A program made the position numbers and the translations under genes. 64,000 nt of DNA from an uncultured Roseovarius sp. (GTDB taxonomy: Bacteria; Pseudomonadota; Alphaproteobacteria; Rhodobacterales; Rhodobacteraceae), in contig NZ_CAMYMD010000067.1 of assembly GCF_947259555.1 (NCBI RefSeq), forward strand, positions 23,219 to 87,218. The letters run 5' to 3'. Shown in pieces: positions 40,920 to 52,045 of the stretch. Below the pieces are notes generated by a model, which had not been told where the DNA came from, did not search any database, and was given only the letters and a program-made list of their open reading frames with translations. The stretch's first letter is position 1. Every line of letters begins with the position of its first letter.

Positions 40920-43586
40920 ATGCCCAGTCTGAATGAAATTCGTTCTACGTTCCTGAATTTTTTCGAACGCAACGATCACCGCGTGGTCGACAGCTCGCCC
41001 CTCGTTCCTCGCAATGATCCGACGCTCATGTTCACCAATTCCGGCATGGTGCAGTTCAAGAACTGTTTTACAGGTGTGGAGCATCGTGACTATACCCGTG
41101 CCACGACCAGTCAGAAATGCGTCCGCGCGGGCGGCAAGCACAATGACCTCGACAACGTCGGCTACACGGCGCGGCACCATACGTTTTTCGAGATGCTGGG
41201 GAATTTCAGTTTTGGCGATTATTTCAAGGAACAGGCGATCCCTTACGCATGGGACCTTCTGACCAAGGACTTCGGTCTCGACAAATCCAAGCTGCTCGTC
41301 ACAGTCTATCATACCGATGACGAAGCGGCGGAAATCTGGAAAAAATACGCGGGTCTGGGGGATGACCGCATTATCCGCATCGCCACCGACGATAACTTCT
41401 GGTCGATGGGGGCCACAGGCCCGTGCGGCCCATGTACCGAGATTTTCTACGATCATGGACCCGGGATCTGGGGTGGGCCACCGGGCAGCGCGGAAGAGGA
41501 CGGTGATCGCTTCATAGAAATATGGAACCTCGTGTTCATGCAGAATGAGCGCTTCGAGGATGGCACGCAGCGTGATCTCGACATGCAGTCGATCGACACC
41601 GGCATGGGGCTCGAGCGGATTGGCGCCCTTTTGCAGGGAAAGCATGACAATTACGATACCGATCTCATGCGCAGCCTGATCGAGGCAAGCGCCCATGCGA
41701 CGAGCGCGGACCCAGATGGTCCGGGACAAGTCCATCACAGGGTGATTGCCGACCATCTGCGCTCGACATCCTTTCTGATGGCCGACGGTGTGATGCCGTC
41801 AAATGAGGGACGTGGCTATGTTCTGCGCCGGATCATGCGCAGGGCGATGCGGCACGCGCATATGCTGGGCGCAAAGGACCCTGTGATGCATCGGCTCGTT
41901 CCGGCGCTGGTCGCACAGATGGGTCAGGCCTTTCCAGAGCTTGGCCGGGCGCAGGCGATGATCGAGGAAACGCTTAAACTCGAGGAAACGCGGTTCAAGC
42001 AGACTTTGGACCGCGGGCTGCGCTTGCTCGATGATGAATTGACGGAATTGCCAGAGGATGCTGCGCTCCCCGGCGAGACGGCGTTCAAGCTCTATGATAC
42101 ATTCGGTTTTCCGCTCGATCTGACCCAAGACGCGTTGCGCGAGCGTGGACGCGACGTGGATACGGAGGGCTTTGATTCGGCCATGGCCGAGCAGAAGGCC
42201 AAGGCGCGTGCGGCCTGGTCGGGGTCGGGTGAGGCTGCTGATCAGGCGGTTTGGTTCGATATCGCGGAGGAAACGGGCACGACGGATTTCCTCGGCTACG
42301 ATACGGAGGTGGCCGAGGCGCAGATTGTCGCTCTCGTGCAGGATGGGACGCGGGTTGATGCCGCGCCGGCGGCACAGACCGTACAGGTCGTACTGAACCA
42401 GACACCTTTCTACGCCGAGTCCGGCGGGCAAGTCGGGGACACTGGGATCTTGCGCAGCGAGACGGGGCGCGCCCGGGTTACGGATACCCGCAAGATTGCG
42501 GGCGTGTTCATCCATTATGCAGAGATCGAAGATGGCGAGATTTCTGCCGGGCAATCGGCGCAGCTCGAGGTCGACCATGATCGGCGCGGTGCGATCCGCG
42601 CCAATCATTCGGCCACACACCTCTTGCACGAGGCGCTGCGCAAGGCGCTTGGCGATCACGTGGCGCAGCGGGGCTCGCTCAATGCCGAAGATCGGCTGCG
42701 TTTCGATTTCAGTCATTCCAAGGCACTTAGCGCGACGGAATTTGAACGCGTCGAGCGCGAGGTGAATGAGTTTATCCGGCAGAACGCGCAGGTCGAGACC
42801 CGGATCATGACACCGGATGAAGCCCGGGCCCTAGGCGCGCAGGCGCTCTTTGGCGAGAAATATGGCGATGAGGTGCGCGTCGTGTCGATGGGGCAGGATG
42901 CGGGCTCTGGCAAGGGCACTGATGGTCAGACCTATTCTATCGAATTGTGCGGCGGCACGCATGTGCGCCGCACCGGCGACATCGGCATGTTCGTGGCCCT
43001 CGGCGACGTCGCGTCGAGCGCGGGCGTGCGCAGGATAGAGGCTCTGACCGGTGCGGCAGCATTCGATTATCTCAACGGGCAGAATGCGCGGCTGGTGCGC
43101 GCTGCTGCCGAGTTGAAGGCGCGCGCCGAGGATGTGCCAGAGCGCGTGCACGCTCTGCTGGAAGAGCGCCGCTCACTGGTCAATGAGGTGGCCCAGCTCC
43201 GCCGCGAGTTGGCGATGTCGGGTGGTGCAGGGCAGGGAGCGGGGGCGGAACCTCGCGATATTGGCGGCATTCAGGTGATCGCGCAGGTCCTTTCCGGGGT
43301 GCAAGGCAAGGATTTGCCGTCGCTGATTGACGAAATGAAGGCTCGGCTCGGCTCGGGTGCGGTCTTGCTTATTGCGGATACTGGCGGCAAGGTGGCAGTC
43401 GCGGCCGGTGTAACAACCGATCTGACCGATCGACTCTCGGCCGTCGATATGGTGCGGGCTGCCGTGGCTGAGCTCGGTGGCAAGGGAGGCGGCGGTCGTC
43501 CTGACATGGCGCAGGGCGGCGGCAGTAACATTGACGCTGCGGAGGCGGCCATCGCAGCTGCGTCAGACGTGGTCGATGGGTCATGA
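40920..43586 (+). CDS. alaS: Alanyl-tRNA synthetase
   Basis: [47 protein letters not shown]. Confidence 0.99.
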   Translation: MPSLNEIRSTFLNFFERNDHRVVDSSPLVPRNDPTLMFTNSGMVQFKNCFTGVEHRDYTRATTSQKCVRAGGKHNDLDNVGYTARHHTFFEMLGNFSFGDYFKEQAIPYAWDLLTKDFGLDKSKLLVTVYHTDDEAAEIWKKYAGLGDDRIIRIATDDNFWSMGATGPCGPCTEIFYDHGPGIWGGPPGSAEEDGDRFIEIWNLVFMQNERFEDGTQRDLDMQSIDTGMGLERIGALLQGKHDNYDTDLMRSLIEASAHATSADPDGPGQVHHRVIADHLRSTSFLMADGVMPSNEGRGYVLRRIMRRAMRHAHMLGAKDPVMHRLVPALVAQMGQAFPELGRAQAMIEETLKLEETRFKQTLDRGLRLLDDELTELPEDAALPGETAFKLYDTFGFPLDLTQDALRERGRDVDTEGFDSAMAEQKAKARAAWSGSGEAADQAVWFDIAEETGTTDFLGYDTEVAEAQIVALVQDGTRVDAAPAAQTVQVVLNQTPFYAESGGQVGDTGILRSETGRARVTDTRKIAGVFIHYAEIEDGEISAGQSAQLEVDHDRRGAIRANHSATHLLHEALRKALGDHVAQRGSLNAEDRLRFDFSHSKALSATEFERVEREVNEFIRQNAQVETRIMTPDEARALGAQALFGEKYGDEVRVVSMGQDAGSGKGTDGQTYSIELCGGTHVRRTGDIGMFVALGDVASSAGVRRIEALTGAAAFDYLNGQNARLVRAAAELKARAEDVPERVHALLEERRSLVNEVAQLRRELAMSGGAGQGAGAEPRDIGGIQVIAQVLSGVQGKDLPSLIDEMKARLGSGAVLLIADTGGKVAVAAGVTTDLTDRLSAVDMVRAAVAELGGKGGGGRPDMAQGGGSNIDAAEAAIAAASDVVDGS

Positions 43587-43603
43587 CCGCCTGAGGAGAC
43601 TGG

Positions 43604-43888
43604 ATGAGCGCCTATATCATTGGCCGGATCACAGTGACGAGTCCGGAAGATTATCAAGCTTATGCAAGCCAGACTGTGGCTCTGGCCGAAAGGTTTGGCG
43701 GGCGGTTTCTCGTCAAAGGCGGGTCTCAGGACGTGCTTGAGGGCAATTGCCCCGAGCGGCATGTCATCATAGAGTTTCCGAGCCGGGAGGCGGCGCTGGA
43801 GTGGTACAATTCAGACGCCTACCGCCGCATCCTGCCAATTGCGCTCAGCAGTAGCGAACGTGATATCGTTGTCGTCGACGGCATCTGA
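43604..43888 (+). CDS. DUF1330 family protein
   Basis: YIIGRITVTSPEDYQAYASQTVAL...VIIEFPSREAALEWYNSDAY. Confidence 0.9.
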   Translation: MSAYIIGRITVTSPEDYQAYASQTVALAERFGGRFLVKGGSQDVLEGNCPERHVIIEFPSREAALEWYNSDAYRRILPIALSSSERDIVVVDGI

Positions 43889-43908
43889 AAGTTTGAGGAG
43901 ATTCAACA

Positions 43909-44196
43909 ATGCCAGCCCTCTGGATTGCACATGTGACCGTTACAGATGACGAGGCGTACGGACGCTACGCAGCCCTCGCGGGGCCTGCCATCGCCGAGCA
44001 CGGCGGCACGTTCATTGCGCGGGGTGGACGCTATGTGCAGCTCGAAGGCAAGGAACGAGCGCGCAATGTTGTCGCGCGTTTTCCGAGCCTTGAGGCGGCC
44101 GAGGCGTGCTATCATAGCCCTGAATATCAAAAGGCGCTCGATCACGCGCGCGGGGCGTCCGAGCGGGAACTCATAATCGTAGAGACAAGTGAATAA
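43909..44196 (+). CDS. DUF1330 family protein (tandem paralog)
   Basis: LWIAHVTVTDDEAYGRYA...VVARFPSLEAAEACYHSPEYQKAL. Confidence 0.9.
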   Translation: MPALWIAHVTVTDDEAYGRYAALAGPAIAEHGGTFIARGGRYVQLEGKERARNVVARFPSLEAAEACYHSPEYQKALDHARGASERELIIVETSE

Positions 44197-44379
44197 ACGC
44201 AAATTCTTGAGCTCAGACGTGTTTGCCAATTCATTTTCCGCTCACTATCTATGAAACAGTACCGCCCTTCTCGTATCTTCGTTTCCATTTGGTGCTCAAA
44301 GTAGAAACAGGCTCATTGCCGCGTCTGGGCTCGTCAACGCGCGGGTCAGCCCTATTTCCTGTCGCGAAAGGGGAGCGCC

Positions 44380-44925
44380 ATGAGACTATTGCTAACGCTT
44401 ATCTTGAGCAGTTACGCGAGTTTTGCGGCGGCTCAAGATATAGAGGCCTTGGACCAAGACGGTGTCGTTGCCATGATGCGTCATGCGCTGGCGCCGGGTA
44501 CGGGTGACCCGGGCGGGTTTGAATTGAGGGACTGCTCCACGCAGCGCAATCTTGATGCGCGGGGGCGAGCGCAGGCGCGTCGTACCGGCGCGGCACTGCG
44601 TGAAGCCGGGATCGCGTTTGACAAGGTCTGGAGCAGTCGTTGGTGCCGCGCGCGTGATACCGCCGAGTTGATGGAGATGGGTAAGGTGATCGAGCAGCCC
44701 GCGCTCGACTCCTTTTTTGCAGGGCGCGGCGACCGGGAAGACCAGACTGCAGCAACGCTCGATCTCATTCAGGCTTTGCCCGAGCAGACGCGGCTTTTGA
44801 TTGTCACGCATCAGGTCAATATTACAGCCTTGACGGGACGGGGCGTGAGCTCTGGGGAGATCATCATAACGCGCAGGGGATCTGACGTGCTCGATGTGAT
44901 CGGTCGTCATCTGATTGCCCCGTAG
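44380..44925 (+). CDS. Histidine phosphatase family exported protein
   Basis: Signal peptide; VVAMMRHALAPG, VWSSRWCRARDTAELM, TRLLIVTHQVNI. Confidence 0.88.
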   Translation: MRLLLTLILSSYASFAAAQDIEALDQDGVVAMMRHALAPGTGDPGGFELRDCSTQRNLDARGRAQARRTGAALREAGIAFDKVWSSRWCRARDTAELMEMGKVIEQPALDSFFAGRGDREDQTAATLDLIQALPEQTRLLIVTHQVNITALTGRGVSSGEIIITRRGSDVLDVIGRHLIAP

Positions 44926-44934
44926 ACGTGCGGC

Positions 44935-45345
44935 TCAGCGCAGTCTCGGCACACCGTCGGCATGTGTGCTGCGATCGACGACGCCCGCGCGCAAGCTGCG
45001 GCCGATCCGATGTGCCAGCGCCGACCACGCGGCGGCCTGCTCGGGGCGCAGCTCTCGCGCGACTACGGCGTCAAAGAGCGCCAGCCAAGTCGAGAACATC
45101 CCCGGCTGAACGTTGCGGGCCTTCACATGGGCCGCCATCGGACTCCCGTCATAAACCCGCTCGTGCAGGATCGAATTGGCCCAGAAATCGGCGACCTTGG
45201 CCTCATGCGCGGGCCAGTCCTCGACATGCACGGCAAAGACCGGGCCCAAGCCGGGATGGTTGCGCACGGCCTCGTAGAACGTGGCAACGACCCGCTCTAT
45301 CTCGGGTCGGGTGATGTCGAAGCGTGGGGGCAGGGTGATGCTCAT
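44935..45345 (-). CDS. Group III truncated hemoglobin
   Basis: VATFYEAVRNHPGLGPVFAVHVEDWPAHEAKVADFWANSIL. Confidence 0.88.
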   Translation of the reverse strand: MSITLPPRFDITRPEIERVVATFYEAVRNHPGLGPVFAVHVEDWPAHEAKVADFWANSILHERVYDGSPMAAHVKARNVQPGMFSTWLALFDAVVARELRPEQAAAWSALAHRIGRSLRAGVVDRSTHADGVPRLR

Positions 45346-45462
45346 GGTCTTTATGTGGCGCGGGACGCGGGCCGAGGCAATCCCCTCTTGTGGCTGGGTG
45401 GGGCCGAAATCTTGAAAAGATTTCGGAGCGCTTTCTTTTCAAGAAAGCGGGCGCGCGCCCTC

Positions 45463-45491
45463 TGGACGCCTGCCGGGTCCGCGCCTATAAG
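45463..45491 (+). promoter_or_regulatory. Candidate sigma70 promoter of the ileS leader transcript
   Basis: TGGACG - 17 bp - TATAAG; predicted start falls at or near the ATG at 45499. Confidence 0.55.
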
Positions 45492-45498
45492 GCGAAGC

Positions 45499-45549
45499 AT
45501 GATGAGACGCATAGCGATCATTATTCGAATTACATGCCCGGCGCTCTGA
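45499..45549 (+). CDS. Ile-rich leader peptide upstream of ileS (MMRRIAIIIRITCPAL)
   Basis: ATG ATG AGA CGC ATA GCG ATC ATT ATT CGA ATT ACA TGC CCG GCG CTC TGA; 5 Ile codons of 16; hairpin overlaps its stop. Confidence 0.65.
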   Translation: MMRRIAIIIRITCPAL

Positions 45550-45567
45550 CCCCCTCGAGCCGCCGGG
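45537..45567 (+). promoter_or_regulatory. Candidate attenuator hairpin in ileS leader
   Basis: CCCGGCGCTC / GAGCCGCCGGG (one bulge) with loop spanning the leader stop codon. Confidence 0.55.
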
Positions 45568-45642
45568 ATCACAGGCGTTTGAGCCATCGCGCCGCCCCAG
45601 ACCCCCTGATTTCCAACACTCCAGTGACAAAGGACGTCACCC

Positions 45643-48612
45643 ATGTGTTCTGACATGCCCGACTACAAAGACACCCTGAACCTGCCCAAGACCGAGTTTC
45701 CGATGCGCGCGGGCCTGCCCAAGCGCGAGCCGGAATGGCTCGCCCGTTGGGAAGAAATCGGGATCTATGACCGGCTGCGCGAGCGGGCTGCCCTCGCCCG
45801 GACGGGCGAAAATCAGGAAAGCCGCGCGCCGTTTACCCTGCATGACGGCCCTCCTTATGCCAACGGGCACCTGCATATCGGCCACGCGCTGAATAAAATC
45901 CTCAAGGACATGGTGGTGCGCTCGCAGCAGATGATGGGCCGCGACGCGCGTTATATCCCCGGCTGGGATTGCCACGGGTTGCCCATCGAATGGAAGATCG
46001 AAGAGCAGTACCGCGCCAAGGGCATGGACAAGGACAAGGTCGATACCGTCGATTTCCGTCAGGAATGCCGCAAGTTCGCCGAAGGCTGGATCGACGTGCA
46101 GCGCGACGAGTTCAAGCGCCTTGGGATCACCGGCGCATGGGACAAGCCGTATCTGACGATGGATTTCCGCGCCGAGCGGATCATCGCGGAGGAGTTTCAG
46201 AAATTTCTGATGTCGGGGGTGCTCTATCAGGGCTCCAAGCCGGTGATGTGGTCGCCCATAGAGAAGACCGCGCTCGCCGAGGCGGAGGTGGAGTATCACG
46301 ACAAGGAAAGCTTTACGGTTTGGGTGAAGTTCGAGGTGGTCGGCGGACCGCTGGTGGATATCAAACCGGGTGCAGCACCAAATTCTGAGTTCGACGACAC
46401 GTCTGTCGTGATCTGGACCACCACGCCGTGGACGATCCCGTCGAACAAGGCGGTCGTTTACGGCGAGGGTATCGCCTATGGCCTCTACGAAGTCACCGAC
46501 GCGCCTAAGGAATGCTGGGCCAAAGTGGGAGAAAAATTCATCCTCGCCGACAAGCTTGCTGGTGATGTGATGACGCGCGCGCGGCTGGAGGAGGGGATGT
46601 ACACCCGCCTGCGCGACGTGACCGCCGATGAGTTGGCGGGCCTGTCGCTGCAACACCCGCTGGCCAATGCCGAAGGCAGCAAAGGCGAATGGGACGACCT
46701 GCGCGATTTCCGCGCCGCCGATTTCGTCACCGACGAGGAGGGCACTGGCTTTGTCCATTGCGCGCCGAGCCACGGGATGGAGGAATACGAGCTTTATCGC
46801 GGTCTCGGGATGCTGGAAAAGGTCATCACCTACAACGTGCTCGACGATGGCTCCTTCCGCCCCGATCTGCCGTTCTTTGGCGGCACGTTCATCCTTGACC
46901 GCAAGGGCAAGGAGGGCAATGCCAACAAATCCGTCATCGACAAGCTGGTGGAGGTCGGCGGGCTGCTGGCGCGCGGCAAGATCAAGCATTCTTACCCGCA
47001 TAGCTGGCGCTCCAAGGCGCCGGTGATCTATCGCAACACCCCGCAATGGTTCGCCGCCATTGACCGCGCGGTGGGCGACGGGCAGGATGCTTATGGTACC
47101 ACCATCCGCGAGCGCGCGCTGCGCTCAATTGATGAGCTGGTGACATGGACGCCCAAGACCGGGCGGAACCGGCTCTATTCGATGATTGAGGCGCGGCCGG
47201 ATTGGGTGCTGAGCCGTCAGCGTGCCTGGGGCGTGCCGCTCACGTGCTTTGTGAAGAGAGGCGCGCAACCTACTGATGCGGAATATCTTTTGCGCAATGA
47301 AGACGTGAATGCCCGCATCCTTGAGGCGTTCGAGGCCGAGGGCGCGGATGCCTGGTATAAAGAGGGTGCCAAGGAGCGGTTCCTCGACGGAATCGTCGAT
47401 CCGGCGGCCTGGGAACAGGTCGATGACATCCTCGACGTCTGGTTCGACAGCGGCTCAACCCACGCCTTCGTGCTGCGCGACCGCGAGGATGGGTCAGACG
47501 ACGGCATGGCCGATCTTTATCTCGAAGGCACCGATCAGCATCGCGGCTGGTTCCATTCCTCGATGCTGCAGGCCTGCGGCACCATCGGGCACGCGCCCTA
47601 TCGCGGCGTGCTGACCCATGGCTTCACACTGGACGAGAAGGGCAACAAGATGTCCAAATCGCTCGGCAATACCGTGGCCCCCGAGGATGTGACCAAGCAA
47701 TATGGGGCCGATATCCTGCGGCTGTGGGTGGCGCAGGCGGATTATACCGCCGACCTGCGGATCGGGCCGGAGATCCTCAAGGGGGTGGCGGATGGCTATC
47801 GTCGCTTGCGCAACACGATGCGATTCATGCTGGGGGGATTGAGCCATTTCAGCGAGGCGGATCGGGTCGCTCCTGACGAGATGCCGGAGCTGGAGCAATG
47901 GGTGCTGCACCGGCTGGCAGAGCTCGATCACAAGGTGAAGAAAGGCTATGAAGCCTATGATTTTCAAGGGGTATTTCAGCAGATTTTCAACTTCGCTACG
48001 ATCGATCTGTCGGCCTTCTACTTCGATATCCGCAAGGATGCGCTCTATTGCGACGGCGACACGGCGCGGCGTCGAGCAGCGCGCACGGTGCTCGATCTTC
48101 TGTTCCACCGGCTGACCACGTGGCTCGCGCCGGTGCTGGTCTTTACCATGGAAGAGGTCTGGCTGGAGCGCTTCCCCGGCACGCAAAGTTCGGTGCATCT
48201 GACCGATATCCCCGCCACGCCCGCTGACTGGTTGAACGAGCCGCTGGCGGCGAAGTGGGCGCAGGTGCGTCAGGCGCGTCGCGTGGTCACGGCAGCGCTG
48301 GAGGTGCAGCGTACCGACAAGGTGATCGGGGCCTCGCTGGAAGCAGCGCCAATCGTGCATGTGCGGGATCCGGATATGCTCGCGGCGCTCAAGTCGGTCA
48401 ATTTCGAGGATATCTGCATCACATCCGATATCACGCTCACCGACGTACCGCGCCCCGATGAGGCGTTTCGCCTGCCCGAGGTCGAGACGGTCGGTGTGGT
48501 CTTTGCCAAGGCGGATGGCGAGAAATGTCAGCGCTGCTGGAAGATCTTGCCGGATGTGGGCAACCATGCCCATGCAGGCACGTGCAAACGCTGTGATGTC
48601 GCGCTTGGCTGA
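45643..48612 (+). CDS. ileS: Isoleucyl-tRNA synthetase
   Basis: [39 protein letters not shown] at 45629. Confidence 0.99.
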   Translation: MCSDMPDYKDTLNLPKTEFPMRAGLPKREPEWLARWEEIGIYDRLRERAALARTGENQESRAPFTLHDGPPYANGHLHIGHALNKILKDMVVRSQQMMGRDARYIPGWDCHGLPIEWKIEEQYRAKGMDKDKVDTVDFRQECRKFAEGWIDVQRDEFKRLGITGAWDKPYLTMDFRAERIIAEEFQKFLMSGVLYQGSKPVMWSPIEKTALAEAEVEYHDKESFTVWVKFEVVGGPLVDIKPGAAPNSEFDDTSVVIWTTTPWTIPSNKAVVYGEGIAYGLYEVTDAPKECWAKVGEKFILADKLAGDVMTRARLEEGMYTRLRDVTADELAGLSLQHPLANAEGSKGEWDDLRDFRAADFVTDEEGTGFVHCAPSHGMEEYELYRGLGMLEKVITYNVLDDGSFRPDLPFFGGTFILDRKGKEGNANKSVIDKLVEVGGLLARGKIKHSYPHSWRSKAPVIYRNTPQWFAAIDRAVGDGQDAYGTTIRERALRSIDELVTWTPKTGRNRLYSMIEARPDWVLSRQRAWGVPLTCFVKRGAQPTDAEYLLRNEDVNARILEAFEAEGADAWYKEGAKERFLDGIVDPAAWEQVDDILDVWFDSGSTHAFVLRDREDGSDDGMADLYLEGTDQHRGWFHSSMLQACGTIGHAPYRGVLTHGFTLDEKGNKMSKSLGNTVAPEDVTKQYGADILRLWVAQADYTADLRIGPEILKGVADGYRRLRNTMRFMLGGLSHFSEADRVAPDEMPELEQWVLHRLAELDHKVKKGYEAYDFQGVFQQIFNFATIDLSAFYFDIRKDALYCDGDTARRRAARTVLDLLFHRLTTWLAPVLVFTMEEVWLERFPGTQSSVHLTDIPATPADWLNEPLAAKWAQVRQARRVVTAALEVQRTDKVIGASLEAAPIVHVRDPDMLAALKSVNFEDICITSDITLTDVPRPDEAFRLPEVETVGVVFAKADGEKCQRCWKILPDVGNHAHAGTCKRCDVALG

Positions 48613-48648
48613 CGCTCGCTGCGAGGCGCGGCTCCGGGGCCGCGCCTG

Positions 48649-49812
48649 TCACAGCGCGCGTGCAATACGACGCAACATGGCGATGTTGCGATCACGCACG
48701 CCATCCTCACGAAACCCGCGATCGGCAGCGGTCACAACGATCACCACGTCTTTGGCGCGGTCGATATAGATGTATTGTCCGTAGATCCCGTGCCCGAAAT
48801 ATTCGCCGTCCCTGACATCCCTCGGCATCCACCACTGGTATCCGTATTTCAGCTCGCCGGGCTCTGTCGGCGCGGTCGGCACCGTTGCTGCACGCATCCA
48901 GGCCTCTGGTACGATCTGCGTTCCCCGATAAGAGCCAAGCCCGGCAGCCATCAAGCCAAACCGCGCGTAATCGCGTGTGGTCAGGTTCAGCCCGCCAAGC
49001 GCAATGGCCACGCCCTCGCCATCGGTGATGAAGAAGGGCTCGACCTCCAGCCCGAGTGGCTGAATGATCTTTTCGGACATGAGATCCGGCAAGCTGCGCC
49101 CGGTGGCCCCCCTGAGCACCATGGCCAGAACGTGGGTGTCGACAGAGACGTATTGCCAGCGTTTTCCGGGCGGCGCGATGCGCGCGTTGAGGCCTGCGGC
49201 AAATTTATCCATCGCCCCGCCGAGCGCGAGCGTGCGGCCCATGCGGTTGATATCAGAGTCGTAGTCCAGATAATCCTCGTCGAAACGGACACCGCTCATC
49301 ATCAATAATACGTCGCGGATGCGTGCACCGTCATAGGCACTGCCGATGAGGCCGGGCGCATATCGGGTCACAGGATCGTCCAACGATTCAATTGCGCCCT
49401 CTTCCACCACGACCCCGAACAAGGCCGAGACAAAGCTCTTGGCCATCGACCAGCTGATCCGCCGGTCCTGTGGCCCGGTCCCCAAATGATAGCTTTCATG
49501 CACAACGGCCCCTTGATGCAACACCATCAGCGAGGTCAGGGTCCGCGCCTCGATCCAGTCCACGGCCCTCTCGGGCAAGGTCATCACAGGCCCTCGCGGC
49601 AACCTTGATACCGGTCCCGTCCCACGCGGCACCGGCACCGTCAGAAAGGCGTGCTCCATGTTGGAGAAATTCTGGACGATACGCCCCTTATCAAAGAGGC
49701 TGTTGACCGCCCAGAGGCGTGTAATCTCGTCCCGCTTCCATAGGCCGACCGCAATCGCGGCAAGGATGAGGGCCAAAGCGATGCGCCCCAGCCATTTGAA
49801 AACGCCATTCAT
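48649..49812 (-). CDS. Serine hydrolase (beta-lactamase class C-like)
   Basis: SWSMAKSFVSALFG (SxxK), EYFGHGIYGQYIYID; start trimmed. Confidence 0.9.
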   Translation of the reverse strand: MNGVFKWLGRIALALILAAIAVGLWKRDEITRLWAVNSLFDKGRIVQNFSNMEHAFLTVPVPRGTGPVSRLPRGPVMTLPERAVDWIEARTLTSLMVLHQGAVVHESYHLGTGPQDRRISWSMAKSFVSALFGVVVEEGAIESLDDPVTRYAPGLIGSAYDGARIRDVLLMMSGVRFDEDYLDYDSDINRMGRTLALGGAMDKFAAGLNARIAPPGKRWQYVSVDTHVLAMVLRGATGRSLPDLMSEKIIQPLGLEVEPFFITDGEGVAIALGGLNLTTRDYARFGLMAAGLGSYRGTQIVPEAWMRAATVPTAPTEPGELKYGYQWWMPRDVRDGEYFGHGIYGQYIYIDRAKDVVIVVTAADRGFREDGVRDRNIAMLRRIARAL

Positions 49813-49887
49813 CTTGCCCTCCTGCCCAGCCTCAGCCCAGAACACCACTGGCCTGTGAGGGAATCAAGCGTGACGTGGGGATCTGGT

Positions 49888-50583
49888 TCAGCGAAAACGA
49901 TCCACAAGCTTTTGCAGAGCAGAGCGGGTTTCGTCTTGTGGCGGCGCGGCGGATTTGGTTTGTCGGGCGGTTTGCGTCGGTTCGGGCCGTGGCTTGGCGG
50001 GCTTGTCCGGGCGCGCGGGGGCGGTGCGCTGTGCCACGGCGTTCTGAAAGCGATCCGGCTTGCCCTGCGCGAGCCAGGGCGCACCATCGCCGATCCCGCG
50101 CAACAGGTCATCGAGCCAATCGCGGTCGGCCTTGGCGAAATCCTGAAGCACGTATTGCGCCACCCGATCCTTGTGACCGGGGTGGCCGATGCCCAACCGA
50201 ACCCGCGCATAGGTCTCGCCGATATGCTGATGGATCGAGCGGAGCCCGTTATGGCCGGCATGGCCGCCGCCCTGCTTGACGCGCAGCTTGGCTGGCGCGA
50301 GATCCAGCTCATCGTGAAAGACAACCACATCGGCGGGGGTCAACTTGTAGAACCGCAGGGCGTCTCCGACTGACTGGCCACTAAGGTTCATGAAGGTCAT
50401 GGGCTTGAGCAGAATGACCTTCTCACCGTCGAGAACGCCCTCGCTTATCATGCCCTGAAATTTGCTCCGCCAAGGGCCGAACCCGTGATCCTCGGCGATC
50501 TGCTCCACCGCCATAAAGCCGATATTGTGCCGGTTTCTCTCGTATTTCGCGCCCGGATTGCCGAGCCCTACAAAGAGCTGCAT
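49888..50583 (-). CDS. pth: Peptidyl-tRNA hydrolase
   Basis: [46 protein letters not shown]. Confidence 0.97.
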   Translation of the reverse strand: MQLFVGLGNPGAKYERNRHNIGFMAVEQIAEDHGFGPWRSKFQGMISEGVLDGEKVILLKPMTFMNLSGQSVGDALRFYKLTPADVVVFHDELDLAPAKLRVKQGGGHAGHNGLRSIHQHIGETYARVRLGIGHPGHKDRVAQYVLQDFAKADRDWLDDLLRGIGDGAPWLAQGKPDRFQNAVAQRTAPARPDKPAKPRPEPTQTARQTKSAAPPQDETRSALQKLVDRFR

Positions 50584-50655
50584 TGCCCATGCCCCCATCT
50601 TGGTCGAGGATGGTCTAGGGCTTCGAGCGCCCGGAATCAACGGGGACGAGCGGGA

Positions 50656-51336
50656 ATGGCGGATTTCGAGATCGACGGGTTGCACTTCTCGGTGCCCGAC
50701 GCGCTGTTGAACGAGCGGATCAGGGCCAAGCTCGCATCGGGCGGCTATGAGGCCGACGAGGCCAATGCCGCGCGGATGCGCCTGCGCGAGGGGCAGCGCG
50801 TGCTGGAACTGGGGTCTGGGATCGGTTTCATTGCGTCAATCTGCGCGCGTGTGACGGGGGCAGAAAATGTCACCACAGTCGAGGCCAATCCCGCGATGCT
50901 CGAAGTGATCCGGGCCAATCTCGACCGCAATGGATTTGGCGCGGCGACGCTTTTGCATGGCGCGGTTGGCGGTCTGGCAGGCGGGCAGGCCAGCGTGCCC
51001 TTCGATGCGGGCAAGGCGTTTTGGGCGGCGCGGCTTGCAAACCGGGAGAAGGCGGGCGCAACCACGGTCACGGTTCCGGATCTTGGCCTTGATGCGTTAT
51101 TGCAAACGGTGCGTCCTCAGTTTGTCATCATGGATATCGAGGGTGCCGAGGAACACCTCTTTGCCGCCGCCTGGCCGGCACATGTCCGCTCTGTGATGAT
51201 GGAGCTTCATCCGGGACGCTACCCCGATACCGTCATCAAGCGGATCGTCGATTGCATGTCCGCCTCTGGATTGACGTATGATCCCGGACCGTCACGCGGC
51301 CGCATCCTGTGCTTTCGCAGAGTGCGCGGGCGCTGA
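50656..51336 (+). CDS. FkbM-family SAM methyltransferase
   Basis: [55 protein letters not shown]. Confidence 0.88.
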   Translation: MADFEIDGLHFSVPDALLNERIRAKLASGGYEADEANAARMRLREGQRVLELGSGIGFIASICARVTGAENVTTVEANPAMLEVIRANLDRNGFGAATLLHGAVGGLAGGQASVPFDAGKAFWAARLANREKAGATTVTVPDLGLDALLQTVRPQFVIMDIEGAEEHLFAAAWPAHVRSVMMELHPGRYPDTVIKRIVDCMSASGLTYDPGPSRGRILCFRRVRGR

Positions 51337-51342
51337 CGAACA

Positions 51343-51379
51343 ACGCGGCCGCGTTTCCGGGGCCGCGTCTTGATTTTTT
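51343..51379. terminator. Hairpin terminator between convergent genes
   Basis: ACGCGGCC ... GGCCGCGT followed by TTGATTTTTT. Confidence 0.6.
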
Positions 51380-51397
51380 GCCGAAATCGGGCCGGGC

Positions 51398-52045
51398 TTA
51401 CTCTTCAGCCGCAGCCTCTTCGGTGATCTCTTCGACCTCATCCTCGTCCTCGTCGTCTTCCTGGCTCTTGAGCGCCGAAGGAGCCGAGATGTTGCAGATC
51501 ACGAAGTCGCGGTCGATGGTCGGCTTTGATCCGGCGGGCAGGTCGACCATGGAAATGGTCAGCGTGTCGCCGATATTTTCCATCTTGGTCAGGTCGACGG
51601 TGATCTTCTCGGGGATGTCCCCGGCGGTCACCACCAGCTCGACCTCGGGGCGCACGACGGTCAGAACGCCGCCCTTACGCAGCGCCTTGCACTCTTCCTC
51701 GCCCTCGAACTCGACATGGATGAAGAGGTTGATCTTGGTGGTCCGGCGCAGGCGCATGAAATCGACATGCGTCGGCAGGTCCTTGACGATATCGCGTTGC
51801 ACGTCGCGGCAGATCACGCGCACATCCTCTTGGCCATCAACCTTGAGGTTGAAGAGCGTGGACTTGAACCGTCCCGCCTTCAGGCGCTTGATCAGCGCGT
51901 TATAGGGCAGTTGGATGGGCAGCGGCTCTTTGTCGCCACCGAATACGATACCCGGAACCAGGTGCGCACGGCGCACCGCACGAGCGGCGCCCTTGCCCGT
52001 CCCCGTGCGTTCCTGGGCGTGAAGATCAGGAATTTCTCCAGCCAT
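51398..52045 (-). CDS. rplY: 50S ribosomal protein L25/Ctc
   Basis: [36 protein letters not shown]; acidic C-terminus. Confidence 0.96.
   Translation of the reverse strand: MAGEIPDLHAQERTGTGKGAARAVRRAHLVPGIVFGGDKEPLPIQLPYNALIKRLKAGRFKSTLFNLKVDGQEDVRVICRDVQRDIVKDLPTHVDFMRLRRTTKINLFIHVEFEGEEECKALRKGGVLTVVRPEVELVVTAGDIPEKITVDLTKMENIGDTLTISMVDLPAGSKPTIDRDFVICNISAPSALKSQEDDEDEDEVEEITEEAAAEE

Noticed and set aside
43604-44196. Tandem DUF1330 genes as an unusual system
   Set aside because: Simple paralogous pair of a common small family; no further signal.
45346-45642. T-box riboswitch upstream of ileS
   Set aside because: No T-box consensus or specifier/antiterminator layout; leader-ORF model fits better.
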